Below the pieces are notes generated by a model. That model saw only the letters and a list, made by a program, of their open reading frames with translations. It ran no database searches and had not been told where the DNA came from. A program made the translations under genes and the position numbers. This document shows positions 35,514-44,753 of a stretch of 64,000 nt of DNA, in pieces. The stretch's first letter is position 1, and each line of letters begins with the position of its first letter. The stretch is taken from the NCBI GenBank assembly GCA_964568735.1, contig CAZMRF010000004.1, positions 1 through 64,000 of the forward strand, in the 5' to 3' direction. Origin of the DNA: CAZMRF01 sp964568735 (GTDB taxonomy: Bacteria > Acidobacteriota > Polarisedimenticolia > JACPZX01).

Positions 35514-36244
35514 GACGCAGCTCCAGGCGCCAGCCCGCTGGTGCCCCCTGCGTGACCTGAGCCGCCATTCCCTGTGCGGCGATCCTCCACGATCCTGCCG
35601 TCCGACATGCGGATGCGCCGCCGGGCCCTGTCTCCTATCTCGGGATCGTGTGTCACAACGAGGAGCGTGAGCCCATGCCGCCAGAGCGACTCGAGAAGCT
35701 CGAGAACCTCATGGCCGGTCGTGCGATCGAGGTTGCCCGTGGGCTCATCAGCAAGGAGGATGGACGGTTGCAGGATCGTGGCCCGCGCGATGGCCACGCG
35801 CTGCCGCTGGCCGCCGGAGAGCTGGTCGGGGCGGTGGTGCGCCCTGTCAGTGAGGCCGAATCCCCGGAGGGCCGCCTCGAGCCTCGGGCGCCTCTCACCT
35901 GGAGGGACTCCCGCCAGGATCATCGGCAGCTCGATGTTCTGAGCCGCCGTCATCCGGGGCACGAGGTGGAAGAACTGGAAGACGAAGCCGATCTTCTCCC
36001 GCCGCAGGCGAGCCTGCTCCGTCTCGTCGAGATCGGCCACCTCGCGATCTTCGAGGCGGTAACTCCCCGCCGTGGGCCGGTCGAGGAGGCCGAGCAGGTG
36101 CATCAGCGTGGACTTTCCCGAGCCCGACGGCCCCATGATAGCCACGTACTCGCCGGGATCGACGTCCAGATCGACTTCGCGGAGTGCATGGACGCGCTGA
36201 TCACCGACTTCGAAGACGCGGGAGATTCCCTCGAGACCGATCAT
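35510..36244 (-). CDS. ABC transporter ATPase (LolD/MacB type)
   Basis: 244 residues, with Walker A GPSGSGKST at 38-46, signature LSGGQRQRVAIARA, Walker B ILLADEPTGNLD and the H-loop histidine in LLVVTHDPE. The sequence is closest in style to LolD/MacB ATPases that power mechanotransmission rather than substrate translocation through the membrane. It sits between the adaptor gene (43 bases upstream) and two permeases. The last 25 residues are Gly/Ala-rich and dispensable-looking. Confidence 0.92.
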   Translation of the reverse strand: MIGLEGISRVFEVGDQRVHALREVDLDVDPGEYVAIMGPSGSGKSTLMHLLGLLDRPTAGSYRLEDREVADLDETEQARLRREKIGFVFQFFHLVPRMTAAQNIELPMILAGVPPGERRPRLEAALRGFGLTDRAHHRPDQLSGGQRQRVAIARATILQPSILLADEPTGNLDRTTGHEVLELLESLWRHGLTLLVVTHDPEIGDRARRRIRMSDGRIVEDRRTGNGGSGHAGGTSGLAPGAAS

Positions 36245-36287
36245 GGGAATCAGGGCGCGTCAGCCGCCTGCCGGATCGTCGATCCGC

Positions 36288-37439
36288 TCACGGCTCGAGA
36301 CCTGCCTCGGCCTCGGCCCGGGCGCCCGCCTCGACGCCGGGGCGGTCGAGCGACAGGACGACCTCCTCTCCGGCCTCCAGCCCCGAAACCACCTCGACGA
36401 ATTGCCAGTTGGCCACACCCGTCTCGATCTGCCGCTCCTCGATCATCCCCTCGTGAAGGACCAGGACGCGCTTCTCCCCCGAGAGAGCCTCGGCGGGGAC
36501 GCGCAGGACATCCTCCTTCCTCTCGAGGAGGATCTCCACGTCCGCGCTGTAGCCGGGGACGAGGGAGGGAATCGACGAAGGGTCGTCGATCTCGACCTCG
36601 ACCTCGATCGTGCGGGCCTGCTTCTCGCGGTCGAGGACGTAGGGCGCCACGCGCCGGACCGTTCCGTCGAAGCGCCTTCCGGCGAAGGCATCGAGCGTGA
36701 TCCTCGCGGGCTGGCCCACCTGCACGCTGCGCCCGTCGATCTCGTCGATGGGCGCGGAGACGTAGAGGCAGCCCTCCTCGATGAGATCCACGGCCGGCGG
36801 CGTGGGGATCCCCGGGGGAGAGGGAGCGACCATCTCGCCCAGCTCGGCGTTCAGCTCCGCCACGATCCCGTCGAAGGGCGCGATCAGGATCGTCCGGTCG
36901 AGAGCCGCGCGAGCCACGGCGACGCGGCTCTCCGACTCTTCGGCCGTGGCCCGAGCCGCCTCGCAACCCGCCCGCGTCGTCTCGCGCTCGGCCGTCGCGC
37001 GGTCGAGCGCCTGCTCGCCCACGACACGGCTGTCGTAGAGGCTGGTGGCGCGTTCGGCTTCGCGGTGCGCCAGGTCGGCAGCCAGGCAGCGCTCCTCGGC
37101 CCGCGCCTTCGCAGCCTGAGCCTCGCTGCGCGCAAGCTCGAGCTGCGAGCGGAGATCCTCGTTCCACAGCTCGAGGAGCAGAGCGCCCTTCCGGACACGG
37201 TCGCCTTCCGAGACGGGCAGCCGCGCGATCTGTCCGCTCATCTGGGGGGCGATCCGCGCCCGCCGGCAGGCTTCGACGGTGCCGGCCCGTGTGTTGGCCA
37301 CCGTGTTCTCCACCCACCCGCGCTCCACCGCCTGGACCACGACGAAGAGGGGCTTGGGCCTGAGCTGGTAGAAAACGGCCCACGTGGCGAGGGCGAGCAG
37401 GGCGATGATGACGAGAGGGCGTATCAGGGATCGGCGCAA
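36288..37439 (-). CDS. MacA/HlyD-type periplasmic adaptor protein
   Basis: 383 residues. One N-terminal membrane anchor (about 8-25), a lipoyl-like half (GWVENTVANTRAGTVEA, then APQMSGQIARLPVSEGDRV), a long alpha-helical hairpin (about 85-190), the second lipoyl half (IAPFDGIVAELNAELGE) and beta-barrel/membrane-proximal domains. It bridges the inner-membrane ABC transporter to an outer-membrane channel, which is not encoded here. The start is TTG 37439 with GGAGAG 5 bases upstream; the nearby ATG 37466 is out of frame. It is first gene of the four-gene export operon. Confidence 0.87.
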   Translation of the reverse strand: MRRSLIRPLVIIALLALATWAVFYQLRPKPLFVVVQAVERGWVENTVANTRAGTVEACRRARIAPQMSGQIARLPVSEGDRVRKGALLLELWNEDLRSQLELARSEAQAAKARAEERCLAADLAHREAERATSLYDSRVVGEQALDRATAERETTRAGCEAARATAEESESRVAVARAALDRTILIAPFDGIVAELNAELGEMVAPSPPGIPTPPAVDLIEEGCLYVSAPIDEIDGRSVQVGQPARITLDAFAGRRFDGTVRRVAPYVLDREKQARTIEVEVEIDDPSSIPSLVPGYSADVEILLERKEDVLRVPAEALSGEKRVLVLHEGMIEERQIETGVANWQFVEVVSGLEAGEEVVLSLDRPGVEAGARAEAEAGLEP

Positions 37440-37555
37440 GGCGGCTCTCCAACAGCGGTCGCCCTCATGTTATCCGAGCCGGGCCGGCGGCGGGCAGCCC
37501 TCACGAGAGCCGTCGGGGACTGGACTCGCATTGGGCCTTCGCGCACAATCCCCGC

Positions 37556-38353
37556 ATGCGCATCGGCTTCTACCAGTTCCGGCCCAGGTTCGGAGAAGCG
37601 TCCGGGAACACGGCCCGCATCGTCGAGGCGCTGCGGGGTGTCCGCGCTGATCTCATCGTCCTGCCCGAGCTGGCGCTGACCGGCTATTACTTCGCGGATC
37701 GCCGCGAGGCGGCGAGCCTCGCGGAGGACCCGAAGCGCTCGCCGAACGTGGCGAGCCTCGTGGATCTGTGCCGCGCCCGGAGCCTTCACCTGGTCGTGGG
37801 CTTCGCGGAGAAGGCCAGGGACCGCGTCTTCAACAGCAGCCTGCTCCTCGGCCCCCGCGGCATCGTGGATACCTACAGGAAGCTCCACCTCTTCGATCGC
37901 GAGACGCTCTGGTTCGATCCGGGGGATCGGCCGTTGAAGGTGGTCACCGTCCGCGGCGCGCGCGTCGGGATGATGATCTGCTTCGACTGGTTCTTTCCCG
38001 AGGTCACCCGTGCGCTCGCCCTGAAGGGAATGGAAGTTCTCGCACACCCATCCAATCTGGTGCTTCCCTGGTGCCAGCGCTCGATGCCCACCCGGTGCCT
38101 CGAGAACGGCATCTTCGCCGTCACGGCCAACCGCTTCGGGGAGGATCGGAGGCCGCACGGGAGCCTCCGATTCACGGGGAGGAGCCAGGTCACGGGGCCG
38201 CACGGCGAGGTGATTCTCAGCGCCCCCATGCGCAGGGAGTGCCTCGAGGTCGCGCGGATCGACCCTTCGCGCGCCCGCGACAAGGCCATCACTCCCCGAA
38301 ACGATCTCTTCCGCGATCGCCGCCCCGCTTTCTACCGCGACCTGACGCGCTGA
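37556..38353 (+). CDS. carbon-nitrogen hydrolase (nitrilase superfamily)
   Basis: 265 residues with the complete catalytic triad: Glu38 in LPELALTGY, Lys109 in YRKLHLF and Cys142 in MMICFDWFFPE. The family hydrolyses amides, nitriles or carbamoyl groups. The length and DWFFPE motif suit omega-amidase or N-carbamoyl-amine-amidohydrolase relatives, but the exact substrate is uncertain. A -10-like CACAAT lies 6 bases before the ATG, again near-leaderless. It is divergent from the export operon and has no functional partner nearby. Confidence 0.88.
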   Translation: MRIGFYQFRPRFGEASGNTARIVEALRGVRADLIVLPELALTGYYFADRREAASLAEDPKRSPNVASLVDLCRARSLHLVVGFAEKARDRVFNSSLLLGPRGIVDTYRKLHLFDRETLWFDPGDRPLKVVTVRGARVGMMICFDWFFPEVTRALALKGMEVLAHPSNLVLPWCQRSMPTRCLENGIFAVTANRFGEDRRPHGSLRFTGRSQVTGPHGEVILSAPMRRECLEVARIDPSRARDKAITPRNDLFRDRRPAFYRDLTR

Positions 38354-38366
38354 ACCTCCGACGCCG

Positions 38367-39587
38367 TCAGAACCGGCCGGAGAGGCCGAGGCGGGCCGTG
38401 GCTCCCGAGAAGTCCAGGTCGTAGGGGAAGGGAGCGGCGCGATCGATGCGGTTCGGCTCGGGGAACTCGAGGTAGAGGTATCCCCCCGAGAGGTTCAGGC
38501 CCAGGTGCGGCGTCACGCGCCACTCGTACCGGATCTCGGCGGAGAGCATCAGAGTGGCGTCGCGCAGCTCATCGGAGCTGTTCTCGAGCCCCTCGATCCG
38601 CACGTCGGCAGGGGCGAGAAGGTGGCCAAGCGTGTAGTAGCCGATCGTCCCCATCAGGGAGACCCGCTGATTGAGCGTGAAGTCGAGTCCCTTCGCGATG
38701 CTCGCGCGGAGGCCGAGCACCCGGAGCGTCATGTCCACGTCGTGGGGCCCGTTCGGATCGAATCCCGGGTGGTTGGCAGGATTCCGGCCCAGGTCGGCCA
38801 GATTCACCAGCCCGGTGTCGTGGCGCTCGACCTCCAGCAGCTCCAGCCCCGCGGCGATCCGCGTCTTCTGCATGCTCCAGGCGTTGTAGGCGACCTCGAT
38901 CCCCCCGCGCCAGGCGTAGTCTTCGGTGTCGAGCCCGGAGTCCTCGAGGAAGTCGTTGATGCCGCTGCTCTCGATGTCGACGGCCCCTCCGAAGAGCTCG
39001 ATGCTCCTCTCGCCCCCGACGTCGGCGCGGATCCAGCGGATGGGGGTGTCGGGGTAGAGGTTTCTCACATTCATCTCGGCGGTGTGGTGGGTCAGCTCCT
39101 CGATGGCATCGCGAACGAGGGCTCGCCGCCCGGATTCGATGGCGCGCTTCGAGCCTCCCCGCCCCAGGGTCTCTCCGCTGAAACAATCCTTCAAGACCAG
39201 GTCCAGGCTGAGATCCACCGCGAGCACCTGCGTCATCACGGACTCGTTGAGGGCGCGGCCAGGGCACTCCGCCGTGATGGTGCCCTCGAGGAGCAGCGCG
39301 CGGGAGCCCTCGCCGCAGACCACCGTTCCCGGGCCGATGACCTCGGCGCGCACGCCGCGCCGCTCGAGCTGGTTCACGATGGCCACGGCGCAGCCGGCGG
39401 GGTTGAGGTCCGGCGTCGAAGGGTCCAGAGCGCAGCCTACGGAGGCGATGGTGCAGTGGAGCACGGCGACGAGAGGGCCCCGCGTCTGCGGCTCGGCCAG
39501 GGCGCCCGGCCCCCATCCCGCGATCATCAGAAGGAACGCTCCAAAGAGGAGCGATGCACGGCCGTGCCAGGCCCGGGGTGTTGTCAT
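38367..39587 (-). CDS. outer-membrane beta-barrel-like secreted protein
   Basis: 406 residues from ATG 39587, with a signal peptide (SLLFGAFLLMIAGWGPGALA). Residues about 35-170 resemble a periplasmic lipoprotein-like domain with four to five cysteines (LHCTIASVGCALDPS). From about 190 onward, alternating strands with aromatic girdles end in LDFSGATARLGLSGRF, the terminal aromatic expected of an outer-membrane barrel. The start is uncertain; 39605 is an alternative, neither with a strong ribosome site. The function is unknown. It faces the nitrilase-family gene tail-to-tail with 13 bases between. Confidence 0.65.
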   Translation of the reverse strand: MTTPRAWHGRASLLFGAFLLMIAGWGPGALAEPQTRGPLVAVLHCTIASVGCALDPSTPDLNPAGCAVAIVNQLERRGVRAEVIGPGTVVCGEGSRALLLEGTITAECPGRALNESVMTQVLAVDLSLDLVLKDCFSGETLGRGGSKRAIESGRRALVRDAIEELTHHTAEMNVRNLYPDTPIRWIRADVGGERSIELFGGAVDIESSGINDFLEDSGLDTEDYAWRGGIEVAYNAWSMQKTRIAAGLELLEVERHDTGLVNLADLGRNPANHPGFDPNGPHDVDMTLRVLGLRASIAKGLDFTLNQRVSLMGTIGYYTLGHLLAPADVRIEGLENSSDELRDATLMLSAEIRYEWRVTPHLGLNLSGGYLYLEFPEPNRIDRAAPFPYDLDFSGATARLGLSGRF

Positions 39588-39790
39588 GGAGTGACCCAAC
39601 GGCATACTCCCCGGTATCCAGCCGCTCCTCGCCGCCGGGGCGCGGCCCCGGGGGGCGCTTCGCTCGCTCGTTTCGGTGATCATCAAATCGGTTCCGGGTT
39701 TTCGAGGGGTTCGTCGCCGCTTTCCGATGCTCACGGCCCCGGCTCCCGCCCGCGGGCGGGCTCCCGATCGGGCCGGGCGCACCGCCGCAA

Positions 39791-39916
39791 TATGGTGCTC
39801 CAGCGCCGCGCGGCAAAGGGGCGGGAGTCTACCACTTCAACCGGGTGGACACGACGCTGGCCCGCGAGTCCCGCCAGGAGATCTACGCCTTCCTCGCCCG
39901 CCACCTGGCGAAGTAG
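39791..39916 (+). pseudogene. C-terminal scrap of an esterase/peptidase-like protein
   Basis: One frame gives ...GVYHFNRVDTTLARES then RQEIYAFLARHLAK and TAG at 39914. The ending ...ESRQEIYAFLARHL is typical of the last helix of alpha/beta-hydrolase-fold enzymes of the prolyl-oligopeptidase/acetyl-xylan-esterase kind. No start codon or catalytic domain precedes it; upstream sequence belongs to the 5' side of the barrel-protein gene. It is a leftover of a deleted gene, with moderate to low confidence in the family. Confidence 0.4.
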
Positions 39917-39921
39917 CAGCC

Positions 39922-41820
39922 CTACTCCGCCTCGAGACGCCAGCGCCAGGCGTTGCGCGTGAACTCGTACCAGGAGTCCACGATGGCCGGCTCGAGCCCC
40001 CGGACTCGCGTGCGCGCCCCGAAGAGGTAGTCGGGGTAGGCGAGGGGGAGCAGGACCGCCTCTCCCCTGAGGAACTCCATCAGCCGCACGTAGAGCTCCT
40101 TCGCGGCTTCGGGGTCGGCGGCGGCGCGGCACTCGTCGAGCATGCGATCCACCGTCGCGTTGCTGTAGCCCATGTAGTTCTGGCTGCCGCGGGAGTGGAA
40201 CTTCTTGTACAGGTTGTCCCCCGGATCCAGGAGCGAGCCCCATCCTCCGATGAAGCCGTCGTAGTCCTGGCCCATGTCGTCGGCGAGGCGGCTGTAGGTG
40301 GCGTTGTCCACGAGGTCCAGCTCGACCTTGATGCCGACACGGTGGAGATGGATGCGGATGATCTGCGAGGCCCGCAGCCTGAAGGCCTCGTCCTTCCAGA
40401 CGATCAGGCGGAGAGTGAGTGGCCCCCCCTCCGTGTCCGGCTCCACCCCCTCCGGGGCATTCTCGCCCTGTGAGCCCCTGTCCTCCTCGTGGTCATCGGG
40501 AGAGGGCGGCCTCGCGGCGCGCGCGATCTGCGTGGCAGGGTGGCGTCCCTTCCATCTCAGGCCGTCGTCCCCCACGAACCACCCCGCCTCTTCGAGAAGC
40601 TCGATCGCTCGCTGCGGGTCGTAGTAGGGCTGGTCCAGCTTCTCGGAGAAAGCCCATGAGTCGGGGGGCACCGGCTGGAAAGCAGGCCGTCCCCCTCCCG
40701 GGAGAGCATTCACGATGACCTGCTTGCGGTCGATGGCCAGATCGATGGCGCGGCGTACCCGGATATCCTGCAAGTGAGGGCGCCTGAGGTTGAGCGGCAG
40801 ACCGCGCCAGGCGCCGCTGCTCATGCGGATCACCCACGTGTTGCTCCGCCGCTCGATGGCGCTGGCGTGCTGAGGCTTGACGTTGGCCAGATCCACTTCA
40901 CCACCCGCGACGTCGCGGGCCCGCTTCGCGTCGCTCTGGACCTCGACCAGGATGATCCTGGGGATGGACGGCTCGCCGAGATGGAAGCGGCGATGGCGGC
41001 GGACCTCGATCGATCCGTCCTCACGGCGTCGCACAAACCTGAAAGGGCCTGTACCTATTGGCGGTGTGATCGTGGTCCGCGCGGGCGCGGCGGACTCGAG
41101 CGCATCACCCCCGCTTGCGTCTGCCGCGGGGAGAATGGCGATCTCGGAGAAGGGTACGGGCAGGAGCGGGAAGGGATATCGCAGGTGGATGTCGAACGTG
41201 CGCTTCCCCTGGTACGAGATCTCCCGGACCATGGGCAGGTTGAGGTCAAGGTCGCTCGCGACCTCGGGGTCGAAGATCTCCTCGAGCGTGGCGAGGACGT
41301 CGCCGGTGTCGAGGGGCCGGCCGTCGTGCCAGACGACCCCCTTGCGGAGATGCACGCGCCAGGTCAGGCCTCCGTCGCGGATCTCGTGGCGCTCGATCAG
41401 GTCGGGCTGGATCTTCCCGTCGAGGCCCACGCTCCAGAGGCGGCTGTAGAGGATCGCCGTGGCCTCGTTCCAGCCGTTTCCGCGGAGGTTGGGGTTGTTC
41501 AACTCGAGCGGCAGCCCGGCGGCGTAGACGAGCGTGCAGGCCCGGTCGGCCTCGACCTCGTAGGGCAGATCGTCTCCAGACTTGCACGACGAGGGGGAGA
41601 TGGCTGCGGAGGCTGCCTCGGAGGCAGGAGCCTGAGTCGCGGGGGGCGCTGGCGCTGTCTCGATGGCCCCCGGGGGTGCGCACGCGCAGAGGAGGGCCAG
41701 GCCGGCCGCGGCGAGGGCCGCGGCCGCCGCCGCCGCCGCTTTCAAGGTGGTCTGAATCCCGGCGCCGCAGGTGTGGGTCATTACCATTTCGTTGCCGTTC
41801 ATAGGGTACACGGAGATCAT
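39922..41820 (-). CDS. oligopeptide-type ABC substrate-binding lipoprotein (SBP_bac_5)
   Basis: 632 residues if started at ATG 41820 (41802, 41787 and 41781 are in-frame alternatives; none has a clear ribosome site). An Ala-rich signal peptide ends in a lipobox-like LCA-C. The body has family 5 landmarks: GLTWRVHLRKGVVWHDGRPLD, DIHLRYPFPLLPVPFSEIAILP and DIRVRRAIDLAIDRKQV. A charged insertion (around 410-440: PDDHEEDRGSQGENAPEG) is unusual. No permease or ATPase genes adjoin it. The divergent AmpG-like transporter raises the possibility of a role in murein-peptide uptake or sensing, like MppA; that is inference. Confidence 0.8.
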   Translation of the reverse strand: MISVYPMNGNEMVMTHTCGAGIQTTLKAAAAAAAALAAAGLALLCACAPPGAIETAPAPPATQAPASEAASAAISPSSCKSGDDLPYEVEADRACTLVYAAGLPLELNNPNLRGNGWNEATAILYSRLWSVGLDGKIQPDLIERHEIRDGGLTWRVHLRKGVVWHDGRPLDTGDVLATLEEIFDPEVASDLDLNLPMVREISYQGKRTFDIHLRYPFPLLPVPFSEIAILPAADASGGDALESAAPARTTITPPIGTGPFRFVRRREDGSIEVRRHRRFHLGEPSIPRIILVEVQSDAKRARDVAGGEVDLANVKPQHASAIERRSNTWVIRMSSGAWRGLPLNLRRPHLQDIRVRRAIDLAIDRKQVIVNALPGGGRPAFQPVPPDSWAFSEKLDQPYYDPQRAIELLEEAGWFVGDDGLRWKGRHPATQIARAARPPSPDDHEEDRGSQGENAPEGVEPDTEGGPLTLRLIVWKDEAFRLRASQIIRIHLHRVGIKVELDLVDNATYSRLADDMGQDYDGFIGGWGSLLDPGDNLYKKFHSRGSQNYMGYSNATVDRMLDECRAAADPEAAKELYVRLMEFLRGEAVLLPLAYPDYLFGARTRVRGLEPAIVDSWYEFTRNAWRWRLEAE

Positions 41821-41889
41821 GCTCAGGTGCCCAGGCTCCCCGTGCTTCTCTTTGCGCGGGAGCGGCGTGGCGCCTATCCTGAACGCCCC

Positions 41890-43518
41890 ATGGCGGCCGC
41901 CACCCCTTCCGACGGCGAGAAGGCCGAGCGTCTCACCACGCTTCAGAGCCTCGCCCTGGTCTTCCGCAGCAGGCGCACCGCGGCGGTCGCGCTCCAGATG
42001 TTCTTCTCGGGGATGCCGCTCGGGCTCGTCTGGATCGCCATCCCCGCCTGGCTGGCCCGCCTGGGGGTCGACCTCCGGGCCATCGGCCTGATCACCCTCA
42101 CGCAGGCGCCCTGGACCTTCAAGTTCCTCTGGGCGCCTTTGATGGATCGCTTCTCTCCTCCCTTCCTCGGCCGCAAGCGCGGCTGGATGGCGATCGGGCA
42201 GGCGGCGCTCTTCGTACTGCTTCTGATGCTGGCCGGAGTGGCGATCCAGCCCGGCACGCCCGCGGCGTCCGCTGGGGTCTCGCTGGAATGGGTCTGGGTC
42301 GTCGGCGCGCTCACGCTCGCCGTCGCCTTCGCCTCCACCGTGCAGGACATCGCGATCGACGCCTACGCCGTCGAGATCCTCCGCAAGGAGGAGCATGGCA
42401 TCGCCGTGGGCGCGAGGACCGCGCTGTACAGAGTGGGGATGTACATGGCCGGAGCCGTGGCCATCTCCCTCGCGGCGGAGACCTCCTGGGTCCTGACGCT
42501 CTCCGGGCTCGGGCTCCTCTATCTTCTGGGCATCGCCTTCAGCGTCTGGTCGCCCGACGTGGAGATGCCGCCTCCGGCGCCGAGGTCCCTGAGGGACGCC
42601 GTCTGGGACCCCCTGGTGTCTCTGCTCGGCCGGTCGCGCGCCCTCGAGATCATCGCCTTCCTCTTCCTCTACAAGTTCGGCGACAACGTGGCGCAGGCGC
42701 TGCTGAGGCCCTTCCTCGTCCAGATGAAATACAGCGATTTCGACGTGGGGATCGCCACGGGGACGATCGGGCTCGTCGGGATGATCGCCGGCACCTTCAT
42801 CGGAGGGCTCATCACGACGAGGATCGGCCTGGGCCACTCGCTGTGGATCTTCGGCGTCCTCCAGGCCGTCTCGAACGTGGGCTACATCTGGATCGCCTCG
42901 ATCGAGCCGTCGCGCCCGGTCATGTACGCGGCCATGGGCTTCGAGACGCTGACCCAGGGGACGGGCACCGGCGCCTTCTTCGTCCTGCTCCTGCGTCTGA
43001 CCGACAAGAGGTTCTCCGCCACGCAGTATGCGCTGCTCTCCAGCATCTTCGCGCTCGGAAGGGTAGTGACCGGGCCCATAGCCGGCTTCCTCGTGGATGC
43101 CATGGGCTGGCGCATCTTCTTCGTGCTGACGATCCTCGGGTCGGTGCCCGGCCTCGCCTTCCTGCACCGGTTCGTGCCCCTCGGCTCGCGCGAGCCCGTG
43201 ATCGCACCGGAGGCCCACTCGGAGAAGGCGCCCCTGGGGGACGGAGCGCTCGCGGCGAGGGGCGCGGCAGGGTTCGCCGGCGGACTGGTCGTGGCGGCGC
43301 TCGTCAGCGCCGGCCTCTCCGCGGTCAAGGTGTGGCGGGCCGCACCCGGGGAGGGCTTCCCCATCCTCCCGATGCTCCAGGCGCTGGCGCGGCCCGGCTC
43401 GCTCTCGGACTGGATCACGACGGCCGGCGTGGCGCTCTTCGCGGTCGTCACCGGCATGGCCACGGCGGCGCTCCTCTATGCGCGGCGGCGGGCGCACGCA
43501 GCCTCAGCGCCGGAGTAG
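41890..43518 (+). CDS. AmpG-like MFS transporter
   Basis: 542 residues, about 12-14 membrane helices. The early block PWTFKFLWAPLMDRF followed by GRKRGWM is the AmpG hallmark (muropeptide permease). Later TVQDIAIDAYAVEIL and GFETLTQGTGTGAFFVLLLRLTD also fit. AmpG imports anhydro-muropeptides for cell-wall recycling; in this phylum the exact substrate is unproven. TATCCT (41875-41880) lies 9 bases before ATG 41890, a near-leaderless layout. It is divergent from the peptide-binding lipoprotein, with 69 bases between. Confidence 0.82.
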   Translation: MAAATPSDGEKAERLTTLQSLALVFRSRRTAAVALQMFFSGMPLGLVWIAIPAWLARLGVDLRAIGLITLTQAPWTFKFLWAPLMDRFSPPFLGRKRGWMAIGQAALFVLLLMLAGVAIQPGTPAASAGVSLEWVWVVGALTLAVAFASTVQDIAIDAYAVEILRKEEHGIAVGARTALYRVGMYMAGAVAISLAAETSWVLTLSGLGLLYLLGIAFSVWSPDVEMPPPAPRSLRDAVWDPLVSLLGRSRALEIIAFLFLYKFGDNVAQALLRPFLVQMKYSDFDVGIATGTIGLVGMIAGTFIGGLITTRIGLGHSLWIFGVLQAVSNVGYIWIASIEPSRPVMYAAMGFETLTQGTGTGAFFVLLLRLTDKRFSATQYALLSSIFALGRVVTGPIAGFLVDAMGWRIFFVLTILGSVPGLAFLHRFVPLGSREPVIAPEAHSEKAPLGDGALAARGAAGFAGGLVVAALVSAGLSAVKVWRAAPGEGFPILPMLQALARPGSLSDWITTAGVALFAVVTGMATAALLYARRRAHAASAPE

Positions 43519-43565
43519 GAGCAGCCGGGTGAGGCGCCGCGCGCGACTGTGATACGGTGAAGCTC

Positions 43566-44753
43566 ATGACGCCCTCGCCTCGGAAGCGCCGCCACCGGCA
43601 CATCTTCGGCATCCTCTTCAACATCGTCGTCACGGCGCTGTCGTTCTGGTTCCTGTGGACGGTCCTGCGCGACACGGGCTTCGAGAAGGTGGGGCGGCGC
43701 CTGCTCGAGGCCACTCCCTGGATCGTGGCCGTCACGGCGATCGCGAACGTCGTCCGGTACATGCTGCTGGGGTTGCGATGGGAGATCCTCGTGCGCACGG
43801 AGGCGCCCATGGGGTTCCGTCCCATCCTCTCGATACTGATGGCAGGCAACTTCCTGCAGGTCGTCGCCCCGGGGATCCGCGTGGCCGGCCCCGTGCTCCG
43901 CGCCTGGTACCTGTCGAAAGAGACGGGGAGGCGCCGCGCTCGATTCTACGGGACCATCGTGGCCGACCAGACGGCCAACTTTTCGATTTTCGTCGTGGCC
44001 ATGGCCATCAGCGGCGTCATCACCGCGGCCACGGGCCCTCGCCACAGCATGGCGGCCGGGCTGGGGATGGTGGCCGCGCTGGCCGGAGGGCTCTACCTGG
44101 CCCGGCGCCACTTCGAGAGGATCAGGGCCGGAGAGCCGACGCTCGTGCGGCGGCTCATGAGCCTCGCGATCCACCCCCGCCCCGAGAGCGCGCAGGTGGA
44201 CGCAGAAGGCCTCCCCAACCCGACTCTGGGCGAGAGATTCGTCAGCTGGTGGGACCACATGCTCGAAGCCTTCATCGAGTCCATGGTGGGGAAGGGGACG
44301 TGGTGGCCCGCCATCGGCGTCTCGGCGGCCCTCTTCATGGTGCTGGCCTGGTCGATGCAGCTCTCCTTCGCCGCGATCGGCACGCGGATCACTCTCGCCC
44401 AGGCGGCCTTCGGAGTTTCGGCCGCGGCCTTCGTTCAGATCCTCGCGGCTGCGCCCGGCGGGCCGGGCGTGACGGAGGCCTCTCTCGTTCTGATCTTCAT
44501 GGCGCTCGGCATGGACCCCACGTCGGCCGCTGCGGGCTCTCTCCTGTCGAGGCTGGTCAACTATGCCGTGCTGCTTCCCTGGGGCGGCTACTGCCTGTGG
44601 CGCCTCCAGCAGAGATACGGATCGGCTCCGACGACGGAGGGCGACGGCCGCGAGCCCAGCGGGCCCGCGACGCCAGGGAATGCGGCCTCGTCGAAGCTGC
44701 CCGGCGAAACGTCTGGAACCCGGCAGAGAGCTGCCCTCCGTGCACGGACGTGA
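43566..44753 (+). CDS. flippase-like membrane protein (LPG_synthase_TM/UPF0104 family)
   Basis: 395 residues with 7-8 membrane helices and no soluble catalytic domain. Family features include a basic N-terminus (PRKRRHRH), a first helix FNIVVTALSFWFL, GNFLQVVAPGIRVAGPVLRAW and the late AAPGGPGVTEASLVLIFMALGMD block. Proteins of this kind (AglD, YbhN) are linked to lipid-linked sugar or lipid transfer. ATG 43566 is preferred; GTG 43557 would add three residues. The next gene starts inside its stop codon (GTGA), so the two are coupled. Confidence 0.78.
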   Translation: MTPSPRKRRHRHIFGILFNIVVTALSFWFLWTVLRDTGFEKVGRRLLEATPWIVAVTAIANVVRYMLLGLRWEILVRTEAPMGFRPILSILMAGNFLQVVAPGIRVAGPVLRAWYLSKETGRRRARFYGTIVADQTANFSIFVVAMAISGVITAATGPRHSMAAGLGMVAALAGGLYLARRHFERIRAGEPTLVRRLMSLAIHPRPESAQVDAEGLPNPTLGERFVSWWDHMLEAFIESMVGKGTWWPAIGVSAALFMVLAWSMQLSFAAIGTRITLAQAAFGVSAAAFVQILAAAPGGPGVTEASLVLIFMALGMDPTSAAAGSLLSRLVNYAVLLPWGGYCLWRLQQRYGSAPTTEGDGREPSGPATPGNAASSKLPGETSGTRQRAALRART

